Position numbers and translations under genes: made by a program. A stretch of DNA of 64,000 nucleotides from Oribacterium sp. oral taxon 078 str. F0262 (lineage in GTDB: Bacteria > Bacillota > Clostridia > Lachnospirales > Lachnospiraceae), in NCBI RefSeq assembly GCF_000160135.1, contig NZ_GG729936.1, positions 119,397 through 183,396 on the forward strand, given 5' to 3'. Below the pieces are notes generated by a model. That model was not told where the DNA came from. It searched no databases and was given only the letters and a program-made list of their open reading frames with translations. Of the stretch, positions 10,251-19,402 are shown piece by piece (the first letter of the stretch is position 1; each line of letters starts with the position of its first letter).

Positions 10251-11873
10251 TCAGTCTCCGATGACATTTCGGATCGCCACCGGCGTCCGGTAATTCCAGC
10301 GATAGATCCGGATCCCCGATCTTCTGGACGCCGCGTTTACGACCTGCCCGTTTCCGATATAGATCCCGACATGGTTCACCCTCCCGGAGCGGTTTGCGTA
10401 GAAGATGAGATCGCCCGGCCGCATGCTGCCGCTGTCCACCTTGACACCGGTCCTGGCCTGCTCCCTCGAAACTCTCGGAAGGTAGATATCAAAATTCTTC
10501 ATGACGGACTGCGTAAAGCCCGAGCAGTCCGCGCCATGGGTGAGGGATGTCCCTCCCCAGACATAGCGGTTCCCGACAAACTGGCAGGCGAAGTTTACGA
10601 TCTGGTTCCGCCTCTCCATCGCCGCATTCGCCGCCTCCAGCGCCGGATGATATTCTACAGCCTCCTGGAGCCCGTAGGTGACGGAGACATTGTTGTCCCT
10701 CGTAGAGACATAGGCCCCCTGCTCCCCATCGTCGTCATCCCCGCTGTCCAGGTCGAGCTGCACCCATCCGTCGAGCTGATTGACGACCAGATACCTCTGA
10801 TCCTTTGTGATCTGCGTCCAGGCCCTGGACTCCGTGCTCGGCTCGGAGCGGACATTGAGGGAATTCGTATTGACGATCGCCATGACCTGCGCATTGTCAA
10901 CGGCGAGTCTCTCCGCCTCCGCCCCGGTCGCAACGAGCTCCGCCTTCACATAGCCCGTCACGGCTCCCGACTGGATCTTGTACCAGCCGTTCTCCTCTCC
11001 CAGAATATTGCCCCCCGCAAAGCCCGGGAATTTGCCGACGATATTTCGTATGCCGTCCTCCTCCGGACTCGAACGGATATTGATATAATCCCCCGCCTTT
11101 GAGACCCCGAGACGGTCATAGAGATTTAAGACCTTTTGCTTTAAGTTGAGAGACCTCGCCTCGTCGAGACCGTAGTCCAGGGAGACATTCTCCGGGTCCG
11201 CGGACATGTAGGCGGAGGAAATGCCGTCGATATTATCCACGGTGATCTCAACCCAGTCCCGGCCCGCTCTCCCGATCAGCTGGTAGGTCTCTCCCGCCGC
11301 AGCGGAGCCCACCGTATTTCCGTCGCTGATCTCCGGTGTGGAACGGATCCTGAGCTTATCCGCGAGAACCTTCGCCCTGGGGGCGAGCAGCGTCTTCGCC
11401 TTCTCCTTCGCCTCTTCTCCGCCCAAGAGGAAGGAGGTCGAGATATAGCCGTCCATCCCTCCGGATCTCACATGGGCCCAGCCCTGCGCGCCCTCGGGAT
11501 CGATCTCCTCGATATCCACAGCCGCTCCGTCCTTCAGCATGCCCATGATATTTGTGATATCCGTCTGGTTCGGCTTCGAGCGGAAGTTAATGTAAGACGC
11601 GCACTGTATGATGCCAAGATTTTGGTAATTAGAGAGCGCCTGCTTCATCTCCTCCGCGAGAAGCTGCCCGGAAAGTCTCTTGATCTCCGAGGCGGTCGCA
11701 GGCCCCTCCCGGGAGGAGAGTGATCCGGCCTCCTTCCCTGCGCCTCTCCCGGAAAGCGCCCCTCCCCGGACGAGGAAGAGGAGTATAAGGAAAAGAAGGG
11801 TGAGGAAAAGGGAGGCGGGAAGCAGCGGCCTGCCGGTCCCCCCGAAACGAAACCTGATCCTTGGTATCTTCAT
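10251..11873 (-). CDS. SH3-repeat NlpC/P60 cell-wall endopeptidase
   Basis: 540 aa, predicted to be exported or membrane-anchored by a single N-terminal hydrophobic segment (residues 17-35, LLPASLFLTLLFLILLFLV). Four bacterial SH3-like domains follow, each marked by an I/L-N-I/V-RS-x-P motif near residues 93, 190, 265 and 345. A C-terminal NlpC/P60 domain carries Cys450 in ADCSGF and His501 in NHVGIYIG; the third polar position is Asn513 rather than the more usual His. The family cleaves peptidoglycan stem peptides. It likely acts in wall remodelling. Confidence 0.9.
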   Translation of the reverse strand: MKIPRIRFRFGGTGRPLLPASLFLTLLFLILLFLVRGGALSGRGAGKEAGSLSSREGPATASEIKRLSGQLLAEEMKQALSNYQNLGIIQCASYINFRSKPNQTDITNIMGMLKDGAAVDIEEIDPEGAQGWAHVRSGGMDGYISTSFLLGGEEAKEKAKTLLAPRAKVLADKLRIRSTPEISDGNTVGSAAAGETYQLIGRAGRDWVEITVDNIDGISSAYMSADPENVSLDYGLDEARSLNLKQKVLNLYDRLGVSKAGDYINIRSSPEEDGIRNIVGKFPGFAGGNILGEENGWYKIQSGAVTGYVKAELVATGAEAERLAVDNAQVMAIVNTNSLNVRSEPSTESRAWTQITKDQRYLVVNQLDGWVQLDLDSGDDDDGEQGAYVSTRDNNVSVTYGLQEAVEYHPALEAANAAMERRNQIVNFACQFVGNRYVWGGTSLTHGADCSGFTQSVMKNFDIYLPRVSREQARTGVKVDSGSMRPGDLIFYANRSGRVNHVGIYIGNGQVVNAASRRSGIRIYRWNYRTPVAIRNVIGD

Positions 11874-12246
11874 AGAAAGTTCTGCTCCGAATCTTCTCTG
11901 TTCTTCTCTGCCGCCGGGCGCTTTGAAGGAATATCAGAGCCTGCCGCGGAGGAGAGAGCTTCGACACCGGAATCATAACATAATTCTGCGGACTTTTTCC
12001 AGTCCTCCTTCCTTTCGCCCCTTCCCTTTCTTTCTGCCGCTTCCTTTTCTTCCTTAGGAAAAGGAAGCGGCAAGCTGCGGCATACTATATGGCCCCCTTA
12101 ATAAGATAAACTCGATGAGCTCTGCCTGTCCGCATATTTTATCAGCTGCGCTCCGAGTCTCCCCGCCGAAAAACAGGGCCGTCGGAGTGATAGCGTGCTG
12201 CGTCGGACAGGAAAACATCAGGAGCAAATATAAGGACCGCTCTTTC
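11874..12246. other. Gene-free stretch
   Basis: No gene recognised. The end next to the NlpC gene has a block (about 11880-11910, GCTCCGAATCTTCTCTG) nearly repeated near 23530 before another minus-strand gene. GCTCCGAGTCT recurs near 12149. The part around 12090-12140 is AT-richer than its surroundings. Confidence 0.5.
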
Positions 12247-13044
12247 TCATTTTGAGAGGATCATACGGTCGTTCGCGAAGCTTCCGCCGGAGGCCTCTTC
12301 GAATTTATGGAGGAGTTCCTCCACCGTGAGCCTTTTCTTTTCCTCTCCGGAGACATCGTAGAGGATGGACCCGCCGTGCATCATGATGAGGCGGTTCCCG
12401 ATCGCGATGGCATCCCGCATATTATGCGTGACCATCAGCGCCGTGAGCTTGTCCTCCTCGACGATCTCCCTCGTAAGCTCCAGGACCTTCGATGCGGTCT
12501 TCGGGTCCAGAGCCGCCGTGTGCTCGTCGAGGAGCAGCAGTTTCGGCCGCTTCAGCGTCGCCATGAGGAGGGTGAGCGCCTGCCTCTGTCCCCCGGAGAG
12601 AAGCTTCACCTTCGTTCCCATCCTGCCCTGGAGTCCGAGCTCGAGCCTGCCCAGTGCCTTCCGGTAGAGCTCTCTCTCCTTCTCCTGCACGGCCCAGCGG
12701 AGGCCTCTCCTCTCCCCCCGCCGATAGGCGAGGGCGAGATTCTCCTCGATCTGCATATCCCCCGCGGTCCCCTTCATCGGGTCCTGAAATACTCTTCCGA
12801 TATATTTCGCCCTCCGGTGCTCCGGCATCCTCGTGATATTCGTCCCGTCGATCTCGATCACGCCGGAATCCGGCTGGTAAACGCCCGCGATCATATTTAA
12901 GAGAGTGGATTTCCCCGCGCCGTTTCCCCCGATCACCGTCACGAAATCGCCTTCCTTAAGACAAAGGCTCACGCCGCAGAGCGCCATTTTCTCATTGACC
13001 GTCCCTCTGTGAAAGGTCTTCCGGATCTTCGTTATCCTAAGCAT
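12247..13044 (-). CDS. ABC transporter ATP-binding protein of the TrpX/TrpY/TrpZ-type importer
   Basis: 265 aa ATPase for the adjacent fused binding protein-permease. Walker A GGNGAGKST near residue 39, signature LSGGQRQALTLLMA, Walker B LLLLDEHTAALD and the switch His in VTHN are all intact. The substrate is inferred from the family (COG1101, often linked to aromatic amino acids or other ligands) and is not proven. The frame is open to 13146, but ATG 13044 has AGGAG upstream and overlaps the permease stop by 8 bp, which indicates coupling. Confidence 0.9.
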   Translation of the reverse strand: MLRITKIRKTFHRGTVNEKMALCGVSLCLKEGDFVTVIGGNGAGKSTLLNMIAGVYQPDSGVIEIDGTNITRMPEHRRAKYIGRVFQDPMKGTAGDMQIEENLALAYRRGERRGLRWAVQEKERELYRKALGRLELGLQGRMGTKVKLLSGGQRQALTLLMATLKRPKLLLLDEHTAALDPKTASKVLELTREIVEEDKLTALMVTHNMRDAIAIGNRLIMMHGGSILYDVSGEEKKRLTVEELLHKFEEASGGSFANDRMILSK

Positions 13045-15142
13045 TTTCCCCGACTCCTTCCGCTTCCTCTTCATCCTCCGCGCTGTACTCCCGATAGGAC
13101 TTTTTCTCCCGCCACTTCGACAGAGCGACCGGCACACAGAGCGCAAGTCCGACGATGAAGGCCGAGAGCAGCTTCATATCGTTGGCCCGCATTCCAAGCC
13201 GCAGCACGAGAGCGCGGATCATAAAGTAAATGATGCAGCCCAGAACGGAGCAGCCCAGCTTCAGCCCGAAATTTCGAACCTTCCGAAAGAGCACCTCACC
13301 GATGACGATCGCCGCAAGTCCGATGACGATCGCGCCGGTCCCCATATTGACATCCGCATACTTCGTGGACTGCGCTACCAGGGCACCGGAGAGCCCGACG
13401 AAGAGATTCGCGATGACGAGCCCGAGAAGCTTCACGCTGTTTGTGTTCACCCCGAGAGCCCGGATCATGTCTTCGTTGTTCCCGGTCGCCCGGAGAGAGG
13501 AGCCAATCTCCGTCCCAAAGAACCAGTAGAGAAGGAGAACAGCGAGGATGGCAGCGAGGAGGCCCACGACGAGCGTCGCTTCCGACTGCGTCAGTCCGAA
13601 GCGTCCCGCGAAAAAGGTGATGTCCGAGGCGATCCGGTTCACAGACTGATTCGACTTGTTTGCCATAATGCGAAGATTGATCGACCAAAGTGATATCTGC
13701 GTCAGGATCCCCGCGAGGATCGCCGGAATTCCGAAAAAGGTGTGCAAAACTCCGGTCACTGCCCCGGCGAGGCCCCCGGAAAGCGCGCCCAAGAGCAGGG
13801 CGATCGTCGGATCCACTCCCGAAAGCATCAGCATGGCGCAGACACAGCCGCCGAGCGTGAAGGAGCCGTCCGTCGTCATATCCGCGATATTCAGAATCCG
13901 GAAGGTAATGTAGACGCCGAGCACCATGAGAGACCAGATCAGACCCTGGGCGGCCGCGCCGAGGAGAGAGGCGAGAAAGCCGTTCCCGCTCCTTTGCTCC
14001 GAAAGCTTCGTGACATGGAGCTCATCATCGATCGAGAGCCCGAGAAGCTTCGCCTGCTCCTGATTGATCTTGAGCTTGAGCTTCTCCTCCGGGAGCTGCT
14101 CGATCGGGATATCTCCCGGCTTCTTCCCATCCTTTAGGATGGAGATCGCCTGCTGTCCCGCGAGATAGCCGAGCTCGTAGTAGTCCACGCCGTAGGTCGC
14201 GAGCCCTCCTCCCACAAGCTCTCCCTCCTCCCCGACGATGATCGGAATCCCATGGTCCGTCGTGACAGCGGCTACCGTCGCGATTCCGGCCGAAATCATA
14301 TTGTCCGTCGGAACATAGAGCACATCGATCTTTCCGATCATGGACTCTGTCACCGTCTGAATCTCATTGGAGGAGGAGACGGAAAAGCTCTTCGTCTCGA
14401 GACCGAGCTCCGCGCAGCTCTTCTCCGCAAGCTCCACCTGGATCGCGGAATTCGCCTCCGAGCTGCTGGAGAGAATCCCCACCGTCCTTGTCTCCGGAAA
14501 GAGCTTCTTCAAAAGCTCCATCTGCTTCTCCACGGGCGTGAGATCCGAGGTCCCCGTGACATTTCCTCCCGGATGCTCATTGCTCTGTACCAGTCCGGAG
14601 GCCGCGGGATCCGTCACCGCGGAAAGGACGATCGGGATCTCCGTCGTCGCGGCCGCGGCGGCCTGCGCCGCCGGTGTCGCAATCGCATAGATCAGATCAT
14701 CCCGATCCCCCACGAACTTATCGGAGATCGTCTGACAGGCCGACTGATCCCCGGAGGCATTCTGCTGATCGATGTGAAAGCGGAGGCCGGAATCCGAGAG
14801 CGCCTGCACAAAGCCCTCATTGGCGCGGTCCAGAGCGGGGTGCTGAATGAGCTGCAAAATCCCGACCCGGTACTCCCTCTCTCCGCCGTCTTCCGATGTC
14901 CCGCTCTCTCCGGTCTGCGGCCTCTCCTCCTCTCCCCGCTCTCCCGAAGATAAAGCTCCGCTCTCCTCTTCTCCCGCGGAGCTCTTCTCTTCCCGCTGCT
15001 CCTCCGAAGAGAGCGTCTCCTGGCCCTTCGAAGAAAGAACCTCCTGTCCCGCCGAAAAACCGCAAAACGGCGAAAGCCCGAGCAAAAGCGCTGTCAATGC
15101 CAGGGATAAAAGCGGCAGCGCCGCCCGTCTCCGTAAATCCAT
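13037..15142 (-). CDS. Fused substrate-binding protein and permease of an ABC importer
   Basis: 701 aa. An N-terminal signal segment (residues 7-30) is followed by a low-complexity E/S/G-rich linker to residue 90. Residues about 90-390 are a type I periplasmic-binding fold of the ABC_sub_bind (TrpX-like) family. Residues about 405-690 are a BPD_transp_2-type permease with about eight to nine hydrophobic segments, including NIADMTTDGSFTLGG. Usually these are two genes; here one uninterrupted frame carries both, so each permease chain would bring its own extracellular receptor. The ATPase follows with an 8-bp overlap. A promoter lies at 15216-15244. Confidence 0.88.
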   Translation of the reverse strand: MDLRRRAALPLLSLALTALLLGLSPFCGFSAGQEVLSSKGQETLSSEEQREEKSSAGEEESGALSSGERGEEERPQTGESGTSEDGGEREYRVGILQLIQHPALDRANEGFVQALSDSGLRFHIDQQNASGDQSACQTISDKFVGDRDDLIYAIATPAAQAAAAATTEIPIVLSAVTDPAASGLVQSNEHPGGNVTGTSDLTPVEKQMELLKKLFPETRTVGILSSSSEANSAIQVELAEKSCAELGLETKSFSVSSSNEIQTVTESMIGKIDVLYVPTDNMISAGIATVAAVTTDHGIPIIVGEEGELVGGGLATYGVDYYELGYLAGQQAISILKDGKKPGDIPIEQLPEEKLKLKINQEQAKLLGLSIDDELHVTKLSEQRSGNGFLASLLGAAAQGLIWSLMVLGVYITFRILNIADMTTDGSFTLGGCVCAMLMLSGVDPTIALLLGALSGGLAGAVTGVLHTFFGIPAILAGILTQISLWSINLRIMANKSNQSVNRIASDITFFAGRFGLTQSEATLVVGLLAAILAVLLLYWFFGTEIGSSLRATGNNEDMIRALGVNTNSVKLLGLVIANLFVGLSGALVAQSTKYADVNMGTGAIVIGLAAIVIGEVLFRKVRNFGLKLGCSVLGCIIYFMIRALVLRLGMRANDMKLLSAFIVGLALCVPVALSKWREKKSYREYSAEDEEEAEGVGENA

Positions 15143-15215
15143 AATCCTCTCCTCCTGCCTTCCTCTCTGCTCGCTTGTATGCTTAAAAGCTTTAAATCGC
15201 TAAAGTACATCCCAG

Positions 15216-15244
15216 ATTATAGCGCTCCCATCGGAAAATAGCAA
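15216..15244 (-). promoter_or_regulatory. Sigma-A promoter for the ABC importer operon
   Basis: Minus strand TTGCTA, 17-bp spacer, TATAAT. It gives a leader of about 65 nt before the start at 15142. Confidence 0.75.
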
Positions 15245-15251
15245 GACTCTG

Positions 15252-15292
15252 CAAAAAGGGAGGCACAGCCGCCAAAGCGGCCATGCCTCCCT
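15252..15292 (-). terminator. Intrinsic terminator after the 2HCT symporter
   Basis: Minus-strand stem AGGGAGGCATGGCCGC paired with GCGGCTGTGCCTCCCT across a 4-nt loop, then TTTTT. It sits 88 bp past the symporter stop and just upstream of the next promoter. Confidence 0.9.
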
Positions 15293-15379
15293 GAGAAACC
15301 GTATCAGTGAGGAGGAAGTGAAGAAGGTTCCGAAACAGCCGACCCGCCCCGAAACTCCGAAGGGGGACCGGGAAATTCC

Positions 15380-16747
15380 TCACTTCAGAAGCAGTCCGAA
15401 GATAAAGGATCCGATGACCAGGACGATCCCTCCTCCCAGACGGCTGGAGAGCTGCGCATAGGGGATCAGAGACATCCGATCCGCCGCGCCGAGCACAGCG
15501 AGATCTCCGGAGCCGCCCCGGTTTGCCATGCAAAGTCCGGCAGTGACCGCGGTGTCGATCGGGAAAAAACCAACCAGATAACCGATGAGCGCAGAGCCGA
15601 TGATACAGCCGAGCACGATGAGCGCTGCGATCACCACATTGGAAAAGGTACAGGCGGCGAGAAGATCATGGATATTCGTATCCACCGCAACTCCGACCAT
15701 GATGATATTGATGAGATTCTTCGTGAAGAAGCTCTGAAGCGTCTTCGCGGCGTTTCGGATATTGTCCGGTATGATGCCGGTCAGAGCGGCGAGCGCGACA
15801 AAGAGAATCACATAGGCAAACTGGTGGATCGGAGCGCCTCCGATCTCCGGGAGAATGGCCTTCGCGAAGAGTCTTCCGAGGGCATAGAAGGCGCAGGCCA
15901 GGAGGATCGCTCCGCCGTAGTCCCCGAGGCTGGGCTTTGCGAGCTTGGAATCATCCGCGTCGAAGTGCCCCTCCCGCATCAGCCGGGCCTTCGCCCCATC
16001 TCCTCCGGTCAGATCGGGCTTTGCCTCGCCGAGCTTCTTTAAGAGCGCACCGGAGATGATCGCAAAGACATTGGCGATCGTCAGGATCGCGATCGCAAAG
16101 CTGTAATAATTCGCCGCATTATCCCCGGTCACAGACTCATAGATCTGGGAGAGCGGCACAGCGCCCGCTCCGTTTCCGCCTCCCATGACGGGAAGCACAT
16201 ACTTAATGAGGATCATGGCCGGCGTGACACCAAAGAGCAGCCCCCCGAGAACCCCGAAGACCGCTGCTCCGATCAAGCCTCCGAAGATGGAGGGGATGTA
16301 GCCGATAAAGGATTTGATCATAAGCTTCCGGTCCAAGGAGATGATGGAGCCGGTGATCAAGAAGATAATGAAGAAGGAGAGAAAGTCCGATCCGACCGCC
16401 TTCGCCTCCGTCCCGTTCACCAGCATTTTCACGGAATCATCCATCAGGGTGCTGATCGCCGTGACATACTTATCCGGAATGCAGTTATAGCTGAACAAAA
16501 CGGCGGAGACGATATAGGTCATAACGATGCCGCCTCCGACATAGGTATTCCAGATCGGAAGCCGGTTTCCGATCTGATCGCAGACGATCCCGATGCTGAG
16601 CATCAGAAGGAAGCAGCCCGCAAGATCCGTGGACAGGGTGCCGCGGTTCACACTGATATATGTGAGTACCACGATGATAAGTGCAAGCCACCAGGGAAGT
16701 CCCATGGGCTTGCACGGCGCAAGTAAAGCCTTTTTGTACTCTTCCAT
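15380..16747 (-). CDS. 2-hydroxycarboxylate (citrate/malate-type) sodium symporter
   Basis: 455 aa polytopic membrane protein of the 2HCT family (CitS, CimH, MaeN). About 11 hydrophobic segments. The two family hairpin-loop signatures are visible: GGGNGAGAVPLS in the middle and NRGGSGDLAVLGAA near the C terminus, followed by the conserved Arg in SSRLGGG. Members import citrate, malate or related acids with Na+ or H+; which one cannot be told. ATG 16747 has AAAGGGGG 6 nt upstream and was preferred over the ATG seven codons earlier. No citrate lyase or malic enzyme lies beside it. Confidence 0.9.
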   Translation of the reverse strand: MEEYKKALLAPCKPMGLPWWLALIIVVLTYISVNRGTLSTDLAGCFLLMLSIGIVCDQIGNRLPIWNTYVGGGIVMTYIVSAVLFSYNCIPDKYVTAISTLMDDSVKMLVNGTEAKAVGSDFLSFFIIFLITGSIISLDRKLMIKSFIGYIPSIFGGLIGAAVFGVLGGLLFGVTPAMILIKYVLPVMGGGNGAGAVPLSQIYESVTGDNAANYYSFAIAILTIANVFAIISGALLKKLGEAKPDLTGGDGAKARLMREGHFDADDSKLAKPSLGDYGGAILLACAFYALGRLFAKAILPEIGGAPIHQFAYVILFVALAALTGIIPDNIRNAAKTLQSFFTKNLINIIMVGVAVDTNIHDLLAACTFSNVVIAALIVLGCIIGSALIGYLVGFFPIDTAVTAGLCMANRGGSGDLAVLGAADRMSLIPYAQLSSRLGGGIVLVIGSFIFGLLLK

Positions 16748-16785
16748 CTTATCCCCCTTTGATAGCATAATGGAAAGTTAAGTTC

Positions 16786-16814
16786 AGAGTATCATGCACG
16801 GATTTCTTTGACAA
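16786..16814 (-). promoter_or_regulatory. Putative promoter for the 2HCT symporter
   Basis: Minus strand TTGTCA, 17-bp spacer, TACTCT. The -10 is a poor match; position relative to the start (about 40 bp) is suitable. Confidence 0.4.
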
Positions 16815-16969
16815 TGTGCAGATACGACAAGCAAAAGAAGGATCCTGCAAAACCAGGGTGCAATTTGACCGCAGCTCGGAAATTTTCTGTCGAATCTGTC
16901 AGATCAGAACCTAAAAAAATGTCTTTCTGCCTTAAGAGCCCGGCCGAGGAGAAGATAGGATCTGCCGCA

Positions 16970-17479
16970 TTATCCGGAAAACGGAGGAAGGCTCAAAATC
17001 TCCTCCCGGATCTCCTCCGGACTTCTCCCGTCTGTCGCCACCAGAAAATCCGCCGCCGCCCGGTAATGCTTCTCCCGGCTTTCCATGAGGCTTCGGATCT
17101 CGGAAAGCCCGGCCCCTCCCCGGAGGAGCGGGCGTTCTTCCCTCCCCCTCTCGAGCCTTTTCAGGATCGTCTCCGGGGCGGCCGTGAGGTAGATCACCCT
17201 CCCGCTCTCCCGCATCATTCTCCGATTCCCCAAAAGGAGCGGAAGCCCGCCCCCGCAGGAGACGACATAGCTTTTGTCTCCGAGCTCCCGGAGAAGCCCG
17301 CTCTCCCGCATCCTGAAATCCTCCTCCCCGAAGCGCTCAAAGATTTCACGGATCGTCATCCCCGCCCTCTCCTCGATCTCCCGGTCCATCTCCATCACGG
17401 GAAGACCCAGGCGCTCGGAAAGAAGCGGTGCCTGGGAGGACTTCCCGCATCCCATGAAGCCGATGAGAAAAAGATTCAT
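16970..17479 (-). CDS. aroK: Shikimate kinase
   Basis: 169 aa. ATP-dependent phosphorylation of shikimate in the aromatic amino acid pathway. Walker A is GFMGCGKSS near residue 7, the shikimate-binding DREIE follows near 32 and RMRES (Arg) near 56, GGG near 77, and the lid Arg lies in EERPLL. The start at ATG 17479 has a GGAGCGGAGG site; the frame is open 7 codons further. It directly follows aroD (36 bp), consistent with one transcript. Confidence 0.93.
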   Translation of the reverse strand: MNLFLIGFMGCGKSSQAPLLSERLGLPVMEMDREIEERAGMTIREIFERFGEEDFRMRESGLLRELGDKSYVVSCGGGLPLLLGNRRMMRESGRVIYLTAAPETILKRLERGREERPLLRGGAGLSEIRSLMESREKHYRAAADFLVATDGRSPEEIREEILSLPPFSG

Positions 17480-17515
17480 CCTCCGCTCCTTTCCTTCCAA
17501 AGAGATCAGGCGGAC

Positions 17516-18304
17516 TCAGCGCTCCAAAAGAGAGAGCATGCTCTCCATCTCCTCCAGTCTCCACTGCCCCGGGGCCGATGGGGCGAAGAGGGAGGCGAAG
17601 CTGTAATCCGAGCCGGAGAGCTGTCCCGCGATGCGGGAAAAACGCCCAAGCTGCCCCATGGAGACCGCGATATACTCGTGCCTCTCCCTGTCCTCCTCCC
17701 GGAAAGCCCGGCAGGCGGAGAGAAGAGAAAGTACATCCTCCGGCTTCCTCGGCATAAGAGAAAGCTTCAGGATATCCCCGCCGAGTGCTCTTAGATCCCG
17801 GTAGATCTGAAGGAGCTTCTCCCTTCCCTCTGTTTTCTCAAAATCATGATAAGAGGCAATCGCCCGAAGTCCGCGCGCCTTCGCTCTCTCAAGAAAGAGG
17901 CGGATCCTCTCTCTCCGGGAGCTCTCCGTCTCTTCCTGCTGTCTCTCCCGCCCCTTCTCCTCCTTCCGAGCATCCCGCGGGAGCTCAAGATCGATGAGAC
18001 TAATCCCCTCTGCTTTCAGCGCCGCCTCATTTCGGAGAAGGTAAGCCTCGAAGTCTCCCGGAAAGGCGCCCCCCTGCGCCGCGCTTCGAAGTGTGAAGAG
18101 GAGACTCTTCCCGGGGAGCCTTTCGGAGAGCGAGTGAAGAAAGTCCGGGAGAGCCTCATCGGAAATCCCCGCGGAGAGATCGTCCCGAAATTCCACAATA
18201 GAGATAAGGGGGGAGAGGGGATGCGCGGAGAGAGCCTCTGCCTCCCGCAAAAGCTCTTCTTCTCTCCCGCCCTTCAGCGGAATGCAGATCTTTGTCCTTC
18301 CCAT
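17516..18304 (-). CDS. aroD: Type I 3-dehydroquinate dehydratase
   Basis: 262 aa. It converts 3-dehydroquinate to 3-dehydroshikimate by a Schiff-base mechanism. The catalytic His is in ASYHDFE and the Schiff-base Lys in ILKLSLMP; the substrate-binding Arg and late Ser/Gln lie in MGQLGRFSR and SAPGQ. An extra charged segment (about residues 120-140, rich in E/R/K/Q) precedes the His strand. ATG 18304 has GGGAGGGGAG immediately upstream; an in-frame TTG lies 4 codons before it. Upstream neighbours are yqeG and nrdR. Confidence 0.93.
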   Translation of the reverse strand: MGRTKICIPLKGGREEELLREAEALSAHPLSPLISIVEFRDDLSAGISDEALPDFLHSLSERLPGKSLLFTLRSAAQGGAFPGDFEAYLLRNEAALKAEGISLIDLELPRDARKEEKGRERQQEETESSRRERIRLFLERAKARGLRAIASYHDFEKTEGREKLLQIYRDLRALGGDILKLSLMPRKPEDVLSLLSACRAFREEDRERHEYIAVSMGQLGRFSRIAGQLSGSDYSFASLFAPSAPGQWRLEEMESMLSLLER

Positions 18305-18326
18305 CTCCCCTCCCAAAATCCAAAGC

Positions 18327-18935
18327 CTATTTCCGAGCTCCGTCCTCCTCTATCCGGATTCCCTCCCGGTACTCCCCAAAATGCCGGTACAAAAAGAGAA
18401 TCGGGCGTTCCAAAAGACGCTTCAGCCGGATGTGGAAATACTTTTCCCTTCCCCGGGGTCTCACCAGCGCATTGGGAATCCCTGCGTTCCTCGCCCCCCA
18501 GATATCGGTGAAGAGCTGATCCCCGAAAAAGAAAAGAGCCCTTCCCGGGAGCCCGAGCTCCGCTCCCGCCCTCCTATAGGCCTTCGGCGAGGGCTTATGC
18601 GCATCGCAGAAGTAGAGGTCGGCCCCGCATTCCCTCGCGAAGCTCCCGACCCTTTTCTCCTGGTTGTTCGAGAGGAGGGCGATCCGAAGTCCCGCCCCGT
18701 GAATCCTTCGGAAAAGCCTCTTCGCCTCTTCTGTCGCCGGCTCATCGTGTAAGACGAGGGTATTGTCGATATCGTAGAGCACCGCCCGGACGCCGGAGCG
18801 GTAGAGCCTGTCGTAGTCGATCTCGTAGACGGAATCCACTACACAGTCCGGAAAGAGGCGGCGGAGAAGCCGCAGTCCTCTCCCCCTCCTCTTCCCTGCG
18901 GGGGCAGCCTCTCCCCTCCGGCTCTCCCGCTTCAT
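18327..18935 (-). CDS. yqeG: YqeG-family HAD phosphatase
   Basis: 202 aa, class III HAD-type. Motif I DIDNTLV near residue 55, motif II LLSNN near 88, and the late GDQLFTDIWGA motif near 140 are intact. YqeG of Bacillus sits in a conserved block with yqeH and aro genes; its substrate is uncertain. Start ATG 18935 overlaps the nrdR stop by 4 bp. aroD follows 22 bp downstream. Confidence 0.9.
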   Translation of the reverse strand: MKRESRRGEAAPAGKRRGRGLRLLRRLFPDCVVDSVYEIDYDRLYRSGVRAVLYDIDNTLVLHDEPATEEAKRLFRRIHGAGLRIALLSNNQEKRVGSFARECGADLYFCDAHKPSPKAYRRAGAELGLPGRALFFFGDQLFTDIWGARNAGIPNALVRPRGREKYFHIRLKRLLERPILFLYRHFGEYREGIRIEEDGARK

Positions 18936-19402
18936 ACGCTCTCTCCCTCCCTGCTCTTTAATAGCTTTCCGATTTCATCCACAAAGGTATTGATATCCTT
19001 AAACTCCCGGTAGACCGAGGCGAAGCGGACATAGGCGACCTGGTCGGTCTCCTTCAGCTTCTCCATGACGAGCTCTCCGATCCGCTCGGTGCAGATCTCC
19101 TTCTCCGCCGCGGAGAATATCTCGTTCTCGATCGCATCGACCATACGCCCGATCTGTGCGGTGGAGATGGGCCTTTTGTGACAGGAGCGGAGAATTCCGG
19201 CCTCGATCTTGCTCCTCTCATAGGGCACGCGGCTTTGATCCTTTTTGATCACCATGAGCGGCATGGTCTCAAGCTTCTCGTAGGTCGTAAAGCGCCTGCC
19301 GCAGCTCTCGCACTGCCTCCTTCTCCGGATGGCGGTATTTTCATCCGCGGGGCGGGAATCGATCACTCTCGTTCCCTCCGCACTGCAATAGGGGCACTTC
19401 AT
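18932..19402 (-). CDS. nrdR: NrdR transcriptional repressor
   Basis: 156 aa. NrdR senses ATP/dATP and represses ribonucleotide reductase genes. The N-terminal zinc ribbon has two CxxC pairs (CPYC, CESC), followed by FTTYE and an ATP-cone domain (VIKKDQSRVPYERSKIEAGI). It overlaps the upstream membrane-protein stop and the downstream yqeG start by 4 bp each, so all are probably translated from one message. No ribonucleotide reductase gene is in the window. Confidence 0.97.
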   Translation of the reverse strand: MKCPYCSAEGTRVIDSRPADENTAIRRRRQCESCGRRFTTYEKLETMPLMVIKKDQSRVPYERSKIEAGILRSCHKRPISTAQIGRMVDAIENEIFSAAEKEICTERIGELVMEKLKETDQVAYVRFASVYREFKDINTFVDEIGKLLKSREGESV

